64,000 nucleotides of DNA, taken from contig NZ_JAKSXX010000123.1 of the NCBI RefSeq assembly GCF_022829385.1, positions 248,001 to 312,000 on the forward strand, in the 5' to 3' direction. The first letter of the stretch is position 1, and each line of letters begins with the position of its first letter. A program made the position numbers and the translations under genes. The notes under the pieces are model-generated. The model had not been told where the DNA came from and searched no databases. It saw only the letters and a list, made by a program, of their open reading frames with translations. The DNA is from Methylobacterium sp. J-070 (lineage in GTDB: Bacteria; Pseudomonadota; Alphaproteobacteria; Rhizobiales; Beijerinckiaceae). Shown here one piece after another: positions 16,876 to 24,297 of this stretch.

Positions 16876-18162
16876 ATGGAAGCGGTATCGGCGATCGGCA
16901 CGGCGGTCCGCGCCCAGCGCGGCCCCGTGGAGGCCCTGTTCGCGGAGCTGGCCCGCTGCGGCCGGACCGATCCCGGGTTCACGCGGGCCTCCTACAGCCC
17001 GGAGGAGAGTGCGGCCCACGCGGTGGTGGCGCGCTGCGCCGACGCGCTCGGCCTCTCGGTCCGGCGGGATGCCGCCGCCAACACCGCCATGACGTGGCCG
17101 GGCCGGGACCGGAGCCTCCCGCCGATCCTGATCGGCTCCCATCTCGACACCGTGGCCCACGGCGGCAACTTCGACGGGGCCGCCGGCGTGGTGGCCGGCC
17201 TCGCCGCCGTCGCGGCGTTGCGCGCGCTCGGGCTCACGCCGGCGCGCGACATCACCGTCATGGGCATCCGCGCCGAGGAGAGCGTCTGGTTCCAGGTCTC
17301 CTACATCGGCAGCCGGGCGGCGCTCGGCACCCTGCCGGACGGGGCCCTCGACGCGGTCCGGATCGACGACGGCCAAACCCTCGCCGCGCATATCGCCCGG
17401 GCGGGCGGCGACCCGGACGCCCTGCGGCTTAGCCCGCCCGCCCTCGACGCCGCCGCCATCCACGCCTTCCTGGAGGTGCATATCGAGCAGGCGCCGAGCC
17501 TCGTGGAGGCCGGGATCCCGGTCGGGCTCTGCACCGGGATCCCGGGTAACGTGCGCTATCCCGATGTCCGGATCCGCGGGCGCTACGACCATGTCGGTAC
17601 GCCGCGCCGCTTCCGCCGCGACGCCGCCATGGCCGGCGCGGAGATCGCCCTCGCCCTCGACAGGGTCTGGGCGGAGCGCGAGGCGGCCGGATGCCCGATG
17701 GCCGTCACCTTCGGCCGGTTCCACACCGACGCCGCGGCGCACGGCCTGACCACGGTCCCCGGCGAATTCCGTTTCAGCCTCGACATGCGGGCCTACGCCG
17801 CCGGGGTGCTGGCGGAGATGGAGGCCGCGTTCCTCGACGCGGTCGCCGCGGCGGCGGAACGCCGTGGTGTCACGGTGGTCCTCGGGCCCCGCGCCGAGGC
17901 CGGCGTGGGCGCGGTCTCGCCCCGGATCCGCGACGGGCTCGCGGCGGCGGCCGGGGCCCTCGGCATCGCGACCCGGCCGCTGGGCAGCCCGGCCTCCCAC
18001 GACGCCGCCGCCTTCGCCAAGGCCGGCGTGCCGATGGCCATGCTGTTCGTGCGCAACGCCAACGGCAGCCACAACCCCGACGAGGCCATGGCGATCGACG
18101 ATCTCCTCGACGCCACCGCGATCCTCGCCGCCTGGCTGGCGGCGGAGGCCTGCCACGGCTGA
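16876..18162 (+). CDS. M20 amidohydrolase: N-carbamoyl-amino acid/allantoate amidohydrolase-like
   Basis: A 428-residue binuclear metallohydrolase of the AllC/HyuC/beta-ureidopropionase group. The five metal-ligand positions are present: His89 in GSHLDT, Asp100 in GGNFDG, Glu134-Glu135 in RAEESVWF, His202 in VHIEQ and the final His in NGSHNPDEAM. The dimer-interface substrate loop is RGRYDHVGTPRRFRRDA. The usual EEGVRF is here EESVWF and the loop has RRF instead of PM, so the substrate pocket is atypical. Family members cleave the ureido group, releasing CO2 and ammonia. It is divergent from the maleate-isomerase-like gene; GAGG precedes the ATG. It probably catalyses decarbamoylation in the neighbouring pathway. 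Confidence 0.86.
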   Translation: MEAVSAIGTAVRAQRGPVEALFAELARCGRTDPGFTRASYSPEESAAHAVVARCADALGLSVRRDAAANTAMTWPGRDRSLPPILIGSHLDTVAHGGNFDGAAGVVAGLAAVAALRALGLTPARDITVMGIRAEESVWFQVSYIGSRAALGTLPDGALDAVRIDDGQTLAAHIARAGGDPDALRLSPPALDAAAIHAFLEVHIEQAPSLVEAGIPVGLCTGIPGNVRYPDVRIRGRYDHVGTPRRFRRDAAMAGAEIALALDRVWAEREAAGCPMAVTFGRFHTDAAAHGLTTVPGEFRFSLDMRAYAAGVLAEMEAAFLDAVAAAAERRGVTVVLGPRAEAGVGAVSPRIRDGLAAAAGALGIATRPLGSPASHDAAAFAKAGVPMAMLFVRNANGSHNPDEAMAIDDLLDATAILAAWLAAEACHG

Positions 18163-18199
18163 CGGGGCCGGCCGGTGACCGCGAGGAATCCCGCCGGGG

Positions 18200-19417
18200 C
18201 TACTTCTTCACGAGCGCGCACGTGCTTTCGGACAGGGGCTGAAACGCCTGCTCGCCGGGAATGGTCTTCACGATGCTGTAGAAATCCCAGGGTCCTCGCG
18301 AGTCCGCCGGCGTCTTCACCTGTGCCAAGTACATGTCGTGCACCATGCGGCCATCCTCGCGAAGCTTGGCGTTCCGGGCGAAGAAGTCCTGGATCGGCAG
18401 CTCGCGCATCTTGGCCATGACCCGCACGCCGTCGTCCGTCCCGGCGGCTTCGGCCGCCTTGAGGAAGTGGAGCACGGCCGAATAGTCGCCGGCCTGCACC
18501 ATGGTGGGCATCCGGCCGCCCATCCGCTCGCCGAAGCGGCGCGCGAACGCCCGCGTCTGCTCGTCCATGTCCCAGTAGAAGCCCGTCGTCAGGATCATGC
18601 CCTGCGCGGCCGGCAGCCCCACGGAATGGATGTCGGTCAGGAAGATGTTGAGGCCGCCCAGCCTCTGGCCGCCCTGCACGATGCCGAACTCGCTCGCCTG
18701 CTTGATGGTGTTGATCGTGTCGGCCCCGGCATTGGCCATGCCGATGATCCTGGCGCCCGACGCCTGTGCCTGAAGCAGGTAGGAGGAGAAATCGGCGTTG
18801 GGGAACGGGTGCTTGACCGAGCCGAGCACCTGGCCGCCCTTCGCCTTGACGACGCGCGTCACCTGCGCTTCGAGATCGTGCCCGAAGGTGTAGTCGGCGG
18901 TGATGAAGAACCAGGTGTTCTTCGGGTCATCCGCCAGGGCCGAGGCGGTGCCGGCGGCCAGCGCGTAGGTGTCCCACGTCCAGTGGGCGCCGGTCGGCGA
19001 GCAGGCGGCGTTGGTCAGCGCCATGGAGCCGGCGCCGGAGTTGATATCGATCTTGCCCTTGATGCGGGCGACCTCCCGCACCGCCAGGCCCGCGACCGAC
19101 GAATTCGTGTCGAAGATCGCGTCCACGCCCTCGGTGTCGAACCAGCGGCGCGCGATCGACGAGGCGATATCGGCCTTGTTCTGGTGGTCGGCGAAGATCA
19201 GCTCGACCTTGCGACCGTTGATCGGGCGACCGAAATCCTCCAGCGCGAGTTCCGCCGCCGTCACGGATCCGCGGCCGGCGAGGTCCGAGTAGCCGCCGGA
19301 CATATCGGTCAGGACGCCGATCTTGATGCCGCCATCGGCATACTGCGCGGAGGCCGGCACGGCTGCGAGTGAGGCTGCGCCGAATGCCGCGGCCGCGACG
19401 AAGCTACGGTAACCCAC
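18200..19417 (-). CDS. Orphan Liv-type ABC substrate-binding protein
   Basis: A 405-residue periplasmic type I binding protein. The GTG at 19417 has AGGGAGGAAC directly upstream and yields a clean signal peptide (GYRSFVAAAAFGAASLAAVPASA); a longer ATG frame exists but lacks a leader. The mature part contains IKIGVLTDMSGGYSDLAGRGS, FADHQNKADIASSIARRWFD, the NSSVAGLAVREVA segment and WFFITADYTFGHDLEAQVTR, as in aromatic/amide-sensing members of the Peripla_BP_6 family. No permease or ATPase accompanies it, so it must use another transporter or act as a receptor. It follows the YciI-like and isomerase-like genes on the same strand. Confidence 0.87.
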   Translation of the reverse strand: MGYRSFVAAAAFGAASLAAVPASAQYADGGIKIGVLTDMSGGYSDLAGRGSVTAAELALEDFGRPINGRKVELIFADHQNKADIASSIARRWFDTEGVDAIFDTNSSVAGLAVREVARIKGKIDINSGAGSMALTNAACSPTGAHWTWDTYALAAGTASALADDPKNTWFFITADYTFGHDLEAQVTRVVKAKGGQVLGSVKHPFPNADFSSYLLQAQASGARIIGMANAGADTINTIKQASEFGIVQGGQRLGGLNIFLTDIHSVGLPAAQGMILTTGFYWDMDEQTRAFARRFGERMGGRMPTMVQAGDYSAVLHFLKAAEAAGTDDGVRVMAKMRELPIQDFFARNAKLREDGRMVHDMYLAQVKTPADSRGPWDFYSIVKTIPGEQAFQPLSESTCALVKK

Positions 19418-19575
19418 AAAGTTCCTCCCTGTTTGTTGATCGCGATACGACACGACTTCGCGGCCCCGGGAAAGCCGGTGGCGCGGCGCCGCGCGACTCC
19501 GATGCCGGCGGTGTCGCGCCGGTCGGACGACGCTCCCGGTGCGGCGGATGCGGCGGACGCCGTCGTCGCGCGCCG

Positions 19576-19872
19576 TCAGAGGCAGCTCCGACCGTCGAGG
19601 TAGGCCTTGCGCCAGCGCCTGATCTCCACGCGTTCGAAGAGGCCGACCTTGTGGAACGGGTCCGCCCGGATGAGCGCCTCGGCTTCGGCGCGGGTGTCGA
19701 CATCGACGAGGTACAGGCCGCCGCCCGCATCGCTTCCGTCGTCGTTCAGCTTCGCCCCGCAGGCCAGGAGCCGGTGCCGGATCTGGTCGAGATAGGCGAG
19801 ATGCTCGGCACGATGGGCCTTGCGGATGTCGAGGCTGCCGGTTCTGTCGAAGGTCTCGATCATGAAGGGCAT
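19576..19872 (-). CDS. YciI/YCII-related small protein
   Basis: A 98-residue single-domain protein of the dimeric alpha+beta ferredoxin-like YCII type: MPFMIETFDRTGSLDIR, RAEHLAYLDQ, then GGLYLVDVDTRAEAEALIRADPFHKVGLFERVEIRRW. The conserved ADPF segment with its following basic residues is the presumed active site of YciI proteins. Such proteins sit in aromatic and chlorinated-compound degradation clusters. It is 13 bp behind the isomerase-like gene and 158 bp ahead of the orphan binding protein, likely one transcript. No defined reaction can be assigned. Confidence 0.75.
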   Translation of the reverse strand: MPFMIETFDRTGSLDIRKAHRAEHLAYLDQIRHRLLACGAKLNDDGSDAGGGLYLVDVDTRAEAEALIRADPFHKVGLFERVEIRRWRKAYLDGRSCL

Positions 19873-19885
19873 GGCGCGCGACCTG

Positions 19886-20170
19886 TCAGTTGTCCACGAT
19901 GGCGGAGGGATGCTGCGCCAGCGGCGTGACGCTGATCGCCATATACGGGTAGAGCGGCAGCGCCGTCAGCGTGTCGTGAAGCGCGTCGTTGCCGGGGACG
20001 TCGAACACGCTGTAGTTGGCGTACTGCCCGGCGACGCGCCAAAGGTGCCGCCACGTCCCCGCCTGCTGCAGCGTCTGCGCGTAGGCCTTCTCCTCCGCCT
20101 TCAGGCGATCGGCCTCCGCCTTCGGCAAGGTGTCGGGAATGTTGACCTGCATGTGGACCATGTAGAGCAT
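19886..20170 (-). CDS. Muconolactone delta-isomerase-like protein
   Basis: A 94-residue protein of the MIase fold (decameric CatC family): MLYMVHMQVNIPDTLP, AEEKAYAQTLQQAGTWRHLWRVAGQYANYSVFDV, then LTALPLYPYMAISVTPLAQHP. Length and the LPLYPYM and LAQHPS segments match CatC, which isomerises muconolactone to 3-oxoadipate enol-lactone. No other ortho-cleavage gene (catA, catB, pcaD) lies in the window, so here it may act on a different lactone. It is the first gene of the three-gene minus-strand cassette ending in the orphan binding protein. Confidence 0.82.
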   Translation of the reverse strand: MLYMVHMQVNIPDTLPKAEADRLKAEEKAYAQTLQQAGTWRHLWRVAGQYANYSVFDVPGNDALHDTLTALPLYPYMAISVTPLAQHPSAIVDN

Positions 20171-20330
20171 GACGTTTCTCCCGTGCCGCGCGGATGCCTG
20201 AGAGCGTCCGCGCGGACCTGCGCTGCGTTGTACGGCGGCGATCCGCCACGAGGCCAGCCGTCAGGCGGCCTTCGGCCTTCTCTGCCGGCATGTCGTCAAG
20301 CGCGCCCGGTCCATCGCGGGACCGGCACCG

Positions 20331-21719
20331 TCATACCGACGGAGCACCGGCCTTGCTCCCCTCGGCGCTCGGGAAGACGAGGTCGAAGCGGCAGCCCCCC
20401 GTCGCGCCGGCGCGGACGGTCACGGTGGCGGTGTGGAGCTTCGCGATCGCCGCCACGAGGCTGAGCCCGAGCCCGTTGCCGGATGTCCGGCGCGCCACCT
20501 CCGCGCGGTAGAAGCGCTGGAACACCTTGGCGTGCTCCGCCGGCGGCAGGCCCGGGCCGGTATCCTCGACGGTGATGACGGTCGCGCCGCCGCTGCGGTC
20601 GACGCCCACGCGCACGACGCCGCCGCGGGGCGTGAACTTCAGGGCGTTGTCGAGGAGGTTCGACAGAGCCTCGAAGCACAGGTCGCGGTCGCCCCGGATC
20701 GTGTGGGCGCCGGGGCTGATCGAGACGGTGAGGCCGACGCCCCTCTGCTCGGCCACGGGCTCGAAGAACTCCACCGCGACGCCGACCACCTCGGCAAGGT
20801 CGACGCGCGAGAAGGCGGCCCGGCGGCGCCCGTCCTCCATCTCGCCGATCCGCAGCACGGCGGTGATCATCGTCAGCGTCTGGTCGATCCACGCGAGGCC
20901 CTGATCGATCGCCTCGTGGAACTCCGCCACCGTCCGGGCCTGCGCCCGGCTGCGCTCCAGCCGGGCGCGCAGCCGGGTCAGCGGCGTGCGCAGGTCGTGG
21001 GCGACCGCATCCCCGACGCTGCGGACCTCGCCCATCAGGTGCTCGATCTCGTCGAGCATCCGGTTCACGTTCCCGGCCAAGCGGTCGAACTCGTCGCCCC
21101 GGCTCCCGACCGGCAGGCGCTTGCGCAGGTCCCCGCGCATCACCTCGGCGAGGGCCGCCTCGGTGGAGGCCAAGCGCCCGCGGGCCCGGCGCGCGAGCAG
21201 GACGCCGCCGAGCCCCGAGAGCGCCAGCGTCGGCAGCAGCCCGAGGCCGAGGGCCCGCAGGGTCGTCACCCGGACCCGATCGATCTCGTCGGTATCGTGG
21301 GCGATCACCACGGTGCCGCCGTCCGGGAGCGCCAGGGCGGCGGCCCAGATCTCGTCGTCGAGGGTGCGCCCGGCGACGTCGACCGTGGCGCTGACCCGGT
21401 AGGCATCGCCGTCGCGCGCCAGACGATCCGGCACCGCGCCGAGATTGCCGGCCCGGCGCGCGCCGGCGGGGCCGAACAGGCCGCCGTAATGGGTGGCGTG
21501 AAGATCCATGGCGGTCCAGGTCTCGACCCGCATCGCCGCCGCCGCGGGATCGGCCGCGGCCGCCCGGACCTCCAGCCGCAGCGTCTCGGCCAGCTCCTCC
21601 CGCAGGTAGGTGGCCGTCTGCCAGTAGATGAAGGCGAAGATCGTCAGCGCCAGCAGGACCGACCACAGGGCGATCCCGAGCGCCCAGCGCAGCGTGGTGG
21701 AGCGCAGGAGCTCAGGCAT
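20331..21719 (-). CDS. Sensor histidine kinase (CusS/QseC-type)
   Basis: A 462-residue membrane kinase. A first membrane helix (about residues 12-32), a periplasmic domain of about 120 residues, a second helix (LGLGLLPTLALSGLGGVLL), then HAMP. The phosphoacceptor histidine lies in DAVAHDLRTPLTRLRAR. N-box NLLDNALKFT, G1 EDTGPGLP and G2 GNGLGLSLV complete the ATPase domain. The start chosen (MPELLRSTT) overlaps the response-regulator stop by eight bases. Gene order and the divergent RND efflux genes suggest it senses a periplasmic metal or toxic compound, but the sensor domain has no obvious Cys/His metal site. Confidence 0.9.
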   Translation of the reverse strand: MPELLRSTTLRWALGIALWSVLLALTIFAFIYWQTATYLREELAETLRLEVRAAAADPAAAAMRVETWTAMDLHATHYGGLFGPAGARRAGNLGAVPDRLARDGDAYRVSATVDVAGRTLDDEIWAAALALPDGGTVVIAHDTDEIDRVRVTTLRALGLGLLPTLALSGLGGVLLARRARGRLASTEAALAEVMRGDLRKRLPVGSRGDEFDRLAGNVNRMLDEIEHLMGEVRSVGDAVAHDLRTPLTRLRARLERSRAQARTVAEFHEAIDQGLAWIDQTLTMITAVLRIGEMEDGRRRAAFSRVDLAEVVGVAVEFFEPVAEQRGVGLTVSISPGAHTIRGDRDLCFEALSNLLDNALKFTPRGGVVRVGVDRSGGATVITVEDTGPGLPPAEHAKVFQRFYRAEVARRTSGNGLGLSLVAAIAKLHTATVTVRAGATGGCRFDLVFPSAEGSKAGAPSV

Positions 21720-22389
21720 CGGGCGAGAGCATGACACCGAGGCCGCGCACGCTCTGGATCAGGGGCGCCTCGCCGCCCGCTTCGAGCTTCCGGCGCAGGC
21801 GGCCGAGATGGACGTCGATGAGGTTCGATTTCGGCGTGAACCGGTAGTTCCAGACCTCCTCGAAGAGCATCGCACGGGTGACGATCTGCCCGGGGGAGCG
21901 CATCAGGTAGGCGAGGAGCTTGAGTTCGCGCGGCAGCAGGTCGAGATCGCGCCCGCCGCGCCGGCCGGTCCCGGCGATCAGGTCGATCTCCAGGCTGCCG
22001 ACGCGCAGCACCGTCGCGCGGCTGTCCACCGGGCGCCGGAGCAGCGCCTCGATGCGGGCGGCCAGTTCGCCCAGGGCGAAGGGCTTGGCGAGGTAGTCGT
22101 CGCCCCCGGCGCGCAGGCCGCGGATGCGCTCGTCGACGTCGCCCAGCGCGCTGAGGACCAGGGCCGGCGTCCGGTCCCCGTCCCGGCGCAGGTCCTGGAG
22201 CACGCGGAGCCCGTCCTGGCCGGGCAGCATCCGGTCCAGGATGATCGCCCCCCAGAGCCCGTCCCGGGCCGCCCGGGCGCCGTCCGGCCCGGTCGCGGCC
22301 CAGACCATCTCGTGGCCGCGGCCGCGCAGGTCGTCGAGCACGTCCCCCGCCGTGTCAGCGTCGTCCTCGATCAGCAGCAGCCTCGCCAC
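21712..22389 (-). CDS. OmpR-family response regulator
   Basis: A 225-residue regulator. The receiver begins ARLLLIEDDADTAG, the phosphoacceptor Asp is in IILDRMLPGQDGL, the conserved Lys is in YLAKPFALGEL, and a winged-helix DNA-binding domain follows (LEIDLIAGTGRRGGRDLDL, LPRELKLLAYLM, VEVW-like FEEVWNYRF, VDVHLGRLRRKLE with an Ile variant). The GTG at 22389 is preferred, with GGAGG about 11 bases upstream; a TTG seven codons earlier is possible. It is co-transcribed with the kinase and divergent from the PhaR-like/RND genes, which it probably controls. Confidence 0.9.
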   Translation of the reverse strand: MARLLLIEDDADTAGDVLDDLRGRGHEMVWAATGPDGARAARDGLWGAIILDRMLPGQDGLRVLQDLRRDGDRTPALVLSALGDVDERIRGLRAGGDDYLAKPFALGELAARIEALLRRPVDSRATVLRVGSLEIDLIAGTGRRGGRDLDLLPRELKLLAYLMRSPGQIVTRAMLFEEVWNYRFTPKSNLIDVHLGRLRRKLEAGGEAPLIQSVRGLGVMLSPDA

Positions 22390-22499
22390 GCCCGCCCTTG
22401 CCTCCGACAAGTCGTTCTGCGGCCTGGACCCGGCTCGACCGCCCGCCGCGCGCCTGTGTGTCGGATTTCGCGCACGCCGTCCCGAACGGCAGCCAGTAT

Positions 22500-22531
22500 G
22501 AACCCGAATTTAGTGGCGCCGCATCGGGTTC
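22500..22531. promoter_or_regulatory. Inverted repeat in the divergent TCS/efflux promoter region
   Basis: Perfect 8-bp arms GAACCCGA (22500-22507) and TCGGGTTC (22524-22531) with a 16-nt spacer containing GGCGCC. The site is followed by an AT-richer stretch (ACTTATTAGAATGACTCTAG) and lies between the divergent response-regulator and PhaR-like genes. A role as regulator-binding site is inference. Confidence 0.45.
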
Positions 22532-22675
22532 GACCAACTTATTAGAATGACTCTAGCACGTTTCGGCGCCCGCTCCGCGGCCCGAAGGCAGGCGCGCGGA
22601 CATCAGCCATGCCGACCGCGACGCGCGGGACGCGCGCAACTCGGCCCGCATGCGGCGGCCTGAAGGGAACCGGAG

Positions 22676-22873
22676 ATGCCCAGGAAACCGCGTCCACGGC
22701 GCCTGATCAACCGGTACGCGCAGACCCGCCTCTACGACGTGGCGAGCGGAACCTACGTCTCGCTCGACCGGCTGAAGGAGCTGCGCAGCGAGGGGTACGA
22801 GGTCGTGGTGCGCGAGGTCGAGACCGGCCGCTTCGTGACCGAGGAGGTCCTGCGCCCGGGCCTCGACGCATGA
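22676..22873 (+). CDS. PhaR-like DNA-binding domain protein (PHB/PHA accumulation regulator N-domain)
   Basis: A 65-residue basic protein consisting almost entirely of the PhaR N-terminal domain: LINRYAQTRLYDVASGTYVSLDRLKELRSEGYEVVVREVETG. Normal PhaR repressors are about 180-200 residues, with a C-terminal PHA-binding region that is missing here. The ATG follows GGAACCGGAG. It lies 61 bp ahead of the RND adaptor gene on the same strand and faces the two-component system. It may be a small local regulator, or a DNA-binding domain recruited from PhaR. A PHB-related role is not supported by its neighbours. Confidence 0.8.
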   Translation: MPRKPRPRRLINRYAQTRLYDVASGTYVSLDRLKELRSEGYEVVVREVETGRFVTEEVLRPGLDA

Positions 22874-22934
22874 GGCCGTCAGTGCCGGGCCCGATTTCCT
22901 CCTGCGCCGGCAGGCCCGGCCGGCGCCCCCGCCG

Positions 22935-24287
22935 ATGACGCTGCACGCCGAGGCGCCGTCTTCCGCCCACGAGGCCGAGATCGCCGGTCCGGCCGGCCCG
23001 CCGGCTTCCGAGCGCGACGTGGAGCCGGACCGCGTGCCGCCTGCCGCGCGGCGTCGCTGGCCGGCGGTCCTGGCGCTCGCCGCCGCGCTGGCCGCCCTGG
23101 CCTTCGCGGGCGGAACCGAGCGCGCCTCGATCCGCGACGCGCTCGGCCTCGCGGCGGCCCCGCCTGCGGCCGGGCCGGCCGGGACGCCGGGCCCCGGGGA
23201 TCCTCCGGCCGATCCCGACGTCGTGACCCTCGACGCGGCCGGGCAGGCGCGGATCGGCCTCGCCTTCGGGACGGCCGAGACCCGTCGGATCGTGCTGCCG
23301 GTGCGGGCGCCCGGCACCGTCGCCTTCGACGAACGGCGGGTGACGCATCTCAAGCCGCGGACCCAGGGCCGGGTTCTCAGCCTCGCGGTCCAGCCCGGCG
23401 ACCGCGTCGAGGCCGGACAGACCCTCGCGACCCTCGACGCGGCCGGCATCCTGGACGCCCGGAACGGGTTCCTCGCCGCGCAGGCCAGTCTGGGCGAGGC
23501 GCAGGCCTCCGAGAAGGTCGCGGAGCTGCAGCTTAGGCGCGGCCAGGAGCAGCTGAAGTTCGGCGGTGTCGCCCAGGCCGAGGTCGAGCGGCGGCAGGTC
23601 GATCTCGCCAAGGCGCATGCCGCGGTCCAGTCGGCCCAGGCCAGTGCCGACACGTACCGGGCGCAGTACCAGCGCCTCGCCCCCGCCGAGGGCGCCGCGC
23701 CCGGCACCAGCGCGGTGGTCACACCGATCGCCGGGGTGGTGACGCGCGTCGGCATCACCCTCGGCGAGGTCGTCGAGACCGGCCAGGACGCCTTCACGGT
23801 CGCCGATCCCGCCCGTGTCCTGGTGCTGGCCAGCCTCTACGGGCCGGACATCGTCCGGGTGAAGGCCGGGGACGCGGCCGTGGTGGAGAGCCCGATCCCC
23901 GGCCATCCGCCCTTCGAGGGCCGGGTCCGCTCGGTCAACGCCGCCCTCGACCCGGCGACCAACACGGCGCCCGCACGGATCGAGCTCGACAACCCGGGGG
24001 ACCTGCTGCGCGCGAACATGTTCGTCTCCGTCACCCTGGCGGCGGATCTCGGCCGCGACGGCGTCACGATCCCGGCCGCTTCGGTGCAGCAGACCGAGGC
24101 GGGGCCGATCGCCTTCGCGCGTGTCGCGGCGGACCGCTTCCAGCGACGGCCCCTGACGCTCGGGATCCAGCGGTCCGACTGGGTCGAGGTGCAGAGCGGC
24201 GTCGCGGCGGGCGAGAGCGTCGCCACCGCGGGAAGCTTCGGCCTGAAGGCGATCCTGCTGCGCAGCCTGCTCGGCGCGACGGATTGA
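22935..24287 (+). CDS. RND efflux periplasmic adaptor (CusB/CzcB-like)
   Basis: A 450-residue membrane-fusion protein. A long cytoplasmic N-terminus precedes one membrane helix (RWPAVLALAAALAALAFAGG, about residues 37-56), then a barrel-sandwich with RVLSLAVQPGDRVEAGQTLATLD (lipoyl-like half), a coiled-coil hairpin (LRRGQEQLKFGGVAQAEVERR), then the second lipoyl half (TPIAGVVTRVGITLGEVVETG). The C-terminal beta-barrel includes VESPIPGHPPFEGRVRSVNAAL and DPATNTAPARIELDNPGDLLRANMFV, which is diagnostic of HME-type adaptors. No Met-rich or His-rich metal-binding N-terminus is evident. It couples the RND pump 10 bp downstream to an outer-membrane factor encoded elsewhere. Confidence 0.9.
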   Translation: MTLHAEAPSSAHEAEIAGPAGPPASERDVEPDRVPPAARRRWPAVLALAAALAALAFAGGTERASIRDALGLAAAPPAAGPAGTPGPGDPPADPDVVTLDAAGQARIGLAFGTAETRRIVLPVRAPGTVAFDERRVTHLKPRTQGRVLSLAVQPGDRVEAGQTLATLDAAGILDARNGFLAAQASLGEAQASEKVAELQLRRGQEQLKFGGVAQAEVERRQVDLAKAHAAVQSAQASADTYRAQYQRLAPAEGAAPGTSAVVTPIAGVVTRVGITLGEVVETGQDAFTVADPARVLVLASLYGPDIVRVKAGDAAVVESPIPGHPPFEGRVRSVNAALDPATNTAPARIELDNPGDLLRANMFVSVTLAADLGRDGVTIPAASVQQTEAGPIAFARVAADRFQRRPLTLGIQRSDWVEVQSGVAAGESVATAGSFGLKAILLRSLLGATD

Positions 24288-24297
24288 GGCGGCCGCC

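Noticed and set aside
13965..17432. 1155-codon plus-strand frame across several genes
   Set aside because: Low-complexity Arg/Gly/Pro translation without domains; shadows the amidohydrolase and neighbouring genes.
19886..20170. Complete catechol ortho-cleavage pathway
   Set aside because: Only a CatC-like isomerase is present; catA, catB and pcaD are absent from the window.
22676..22873. Annotating the 65-residue protein as the PHB regulator PhaR
   Set aside because: It has only the DNA-binding domain and no PHB genes nearby, so the name would overstate the evidence.
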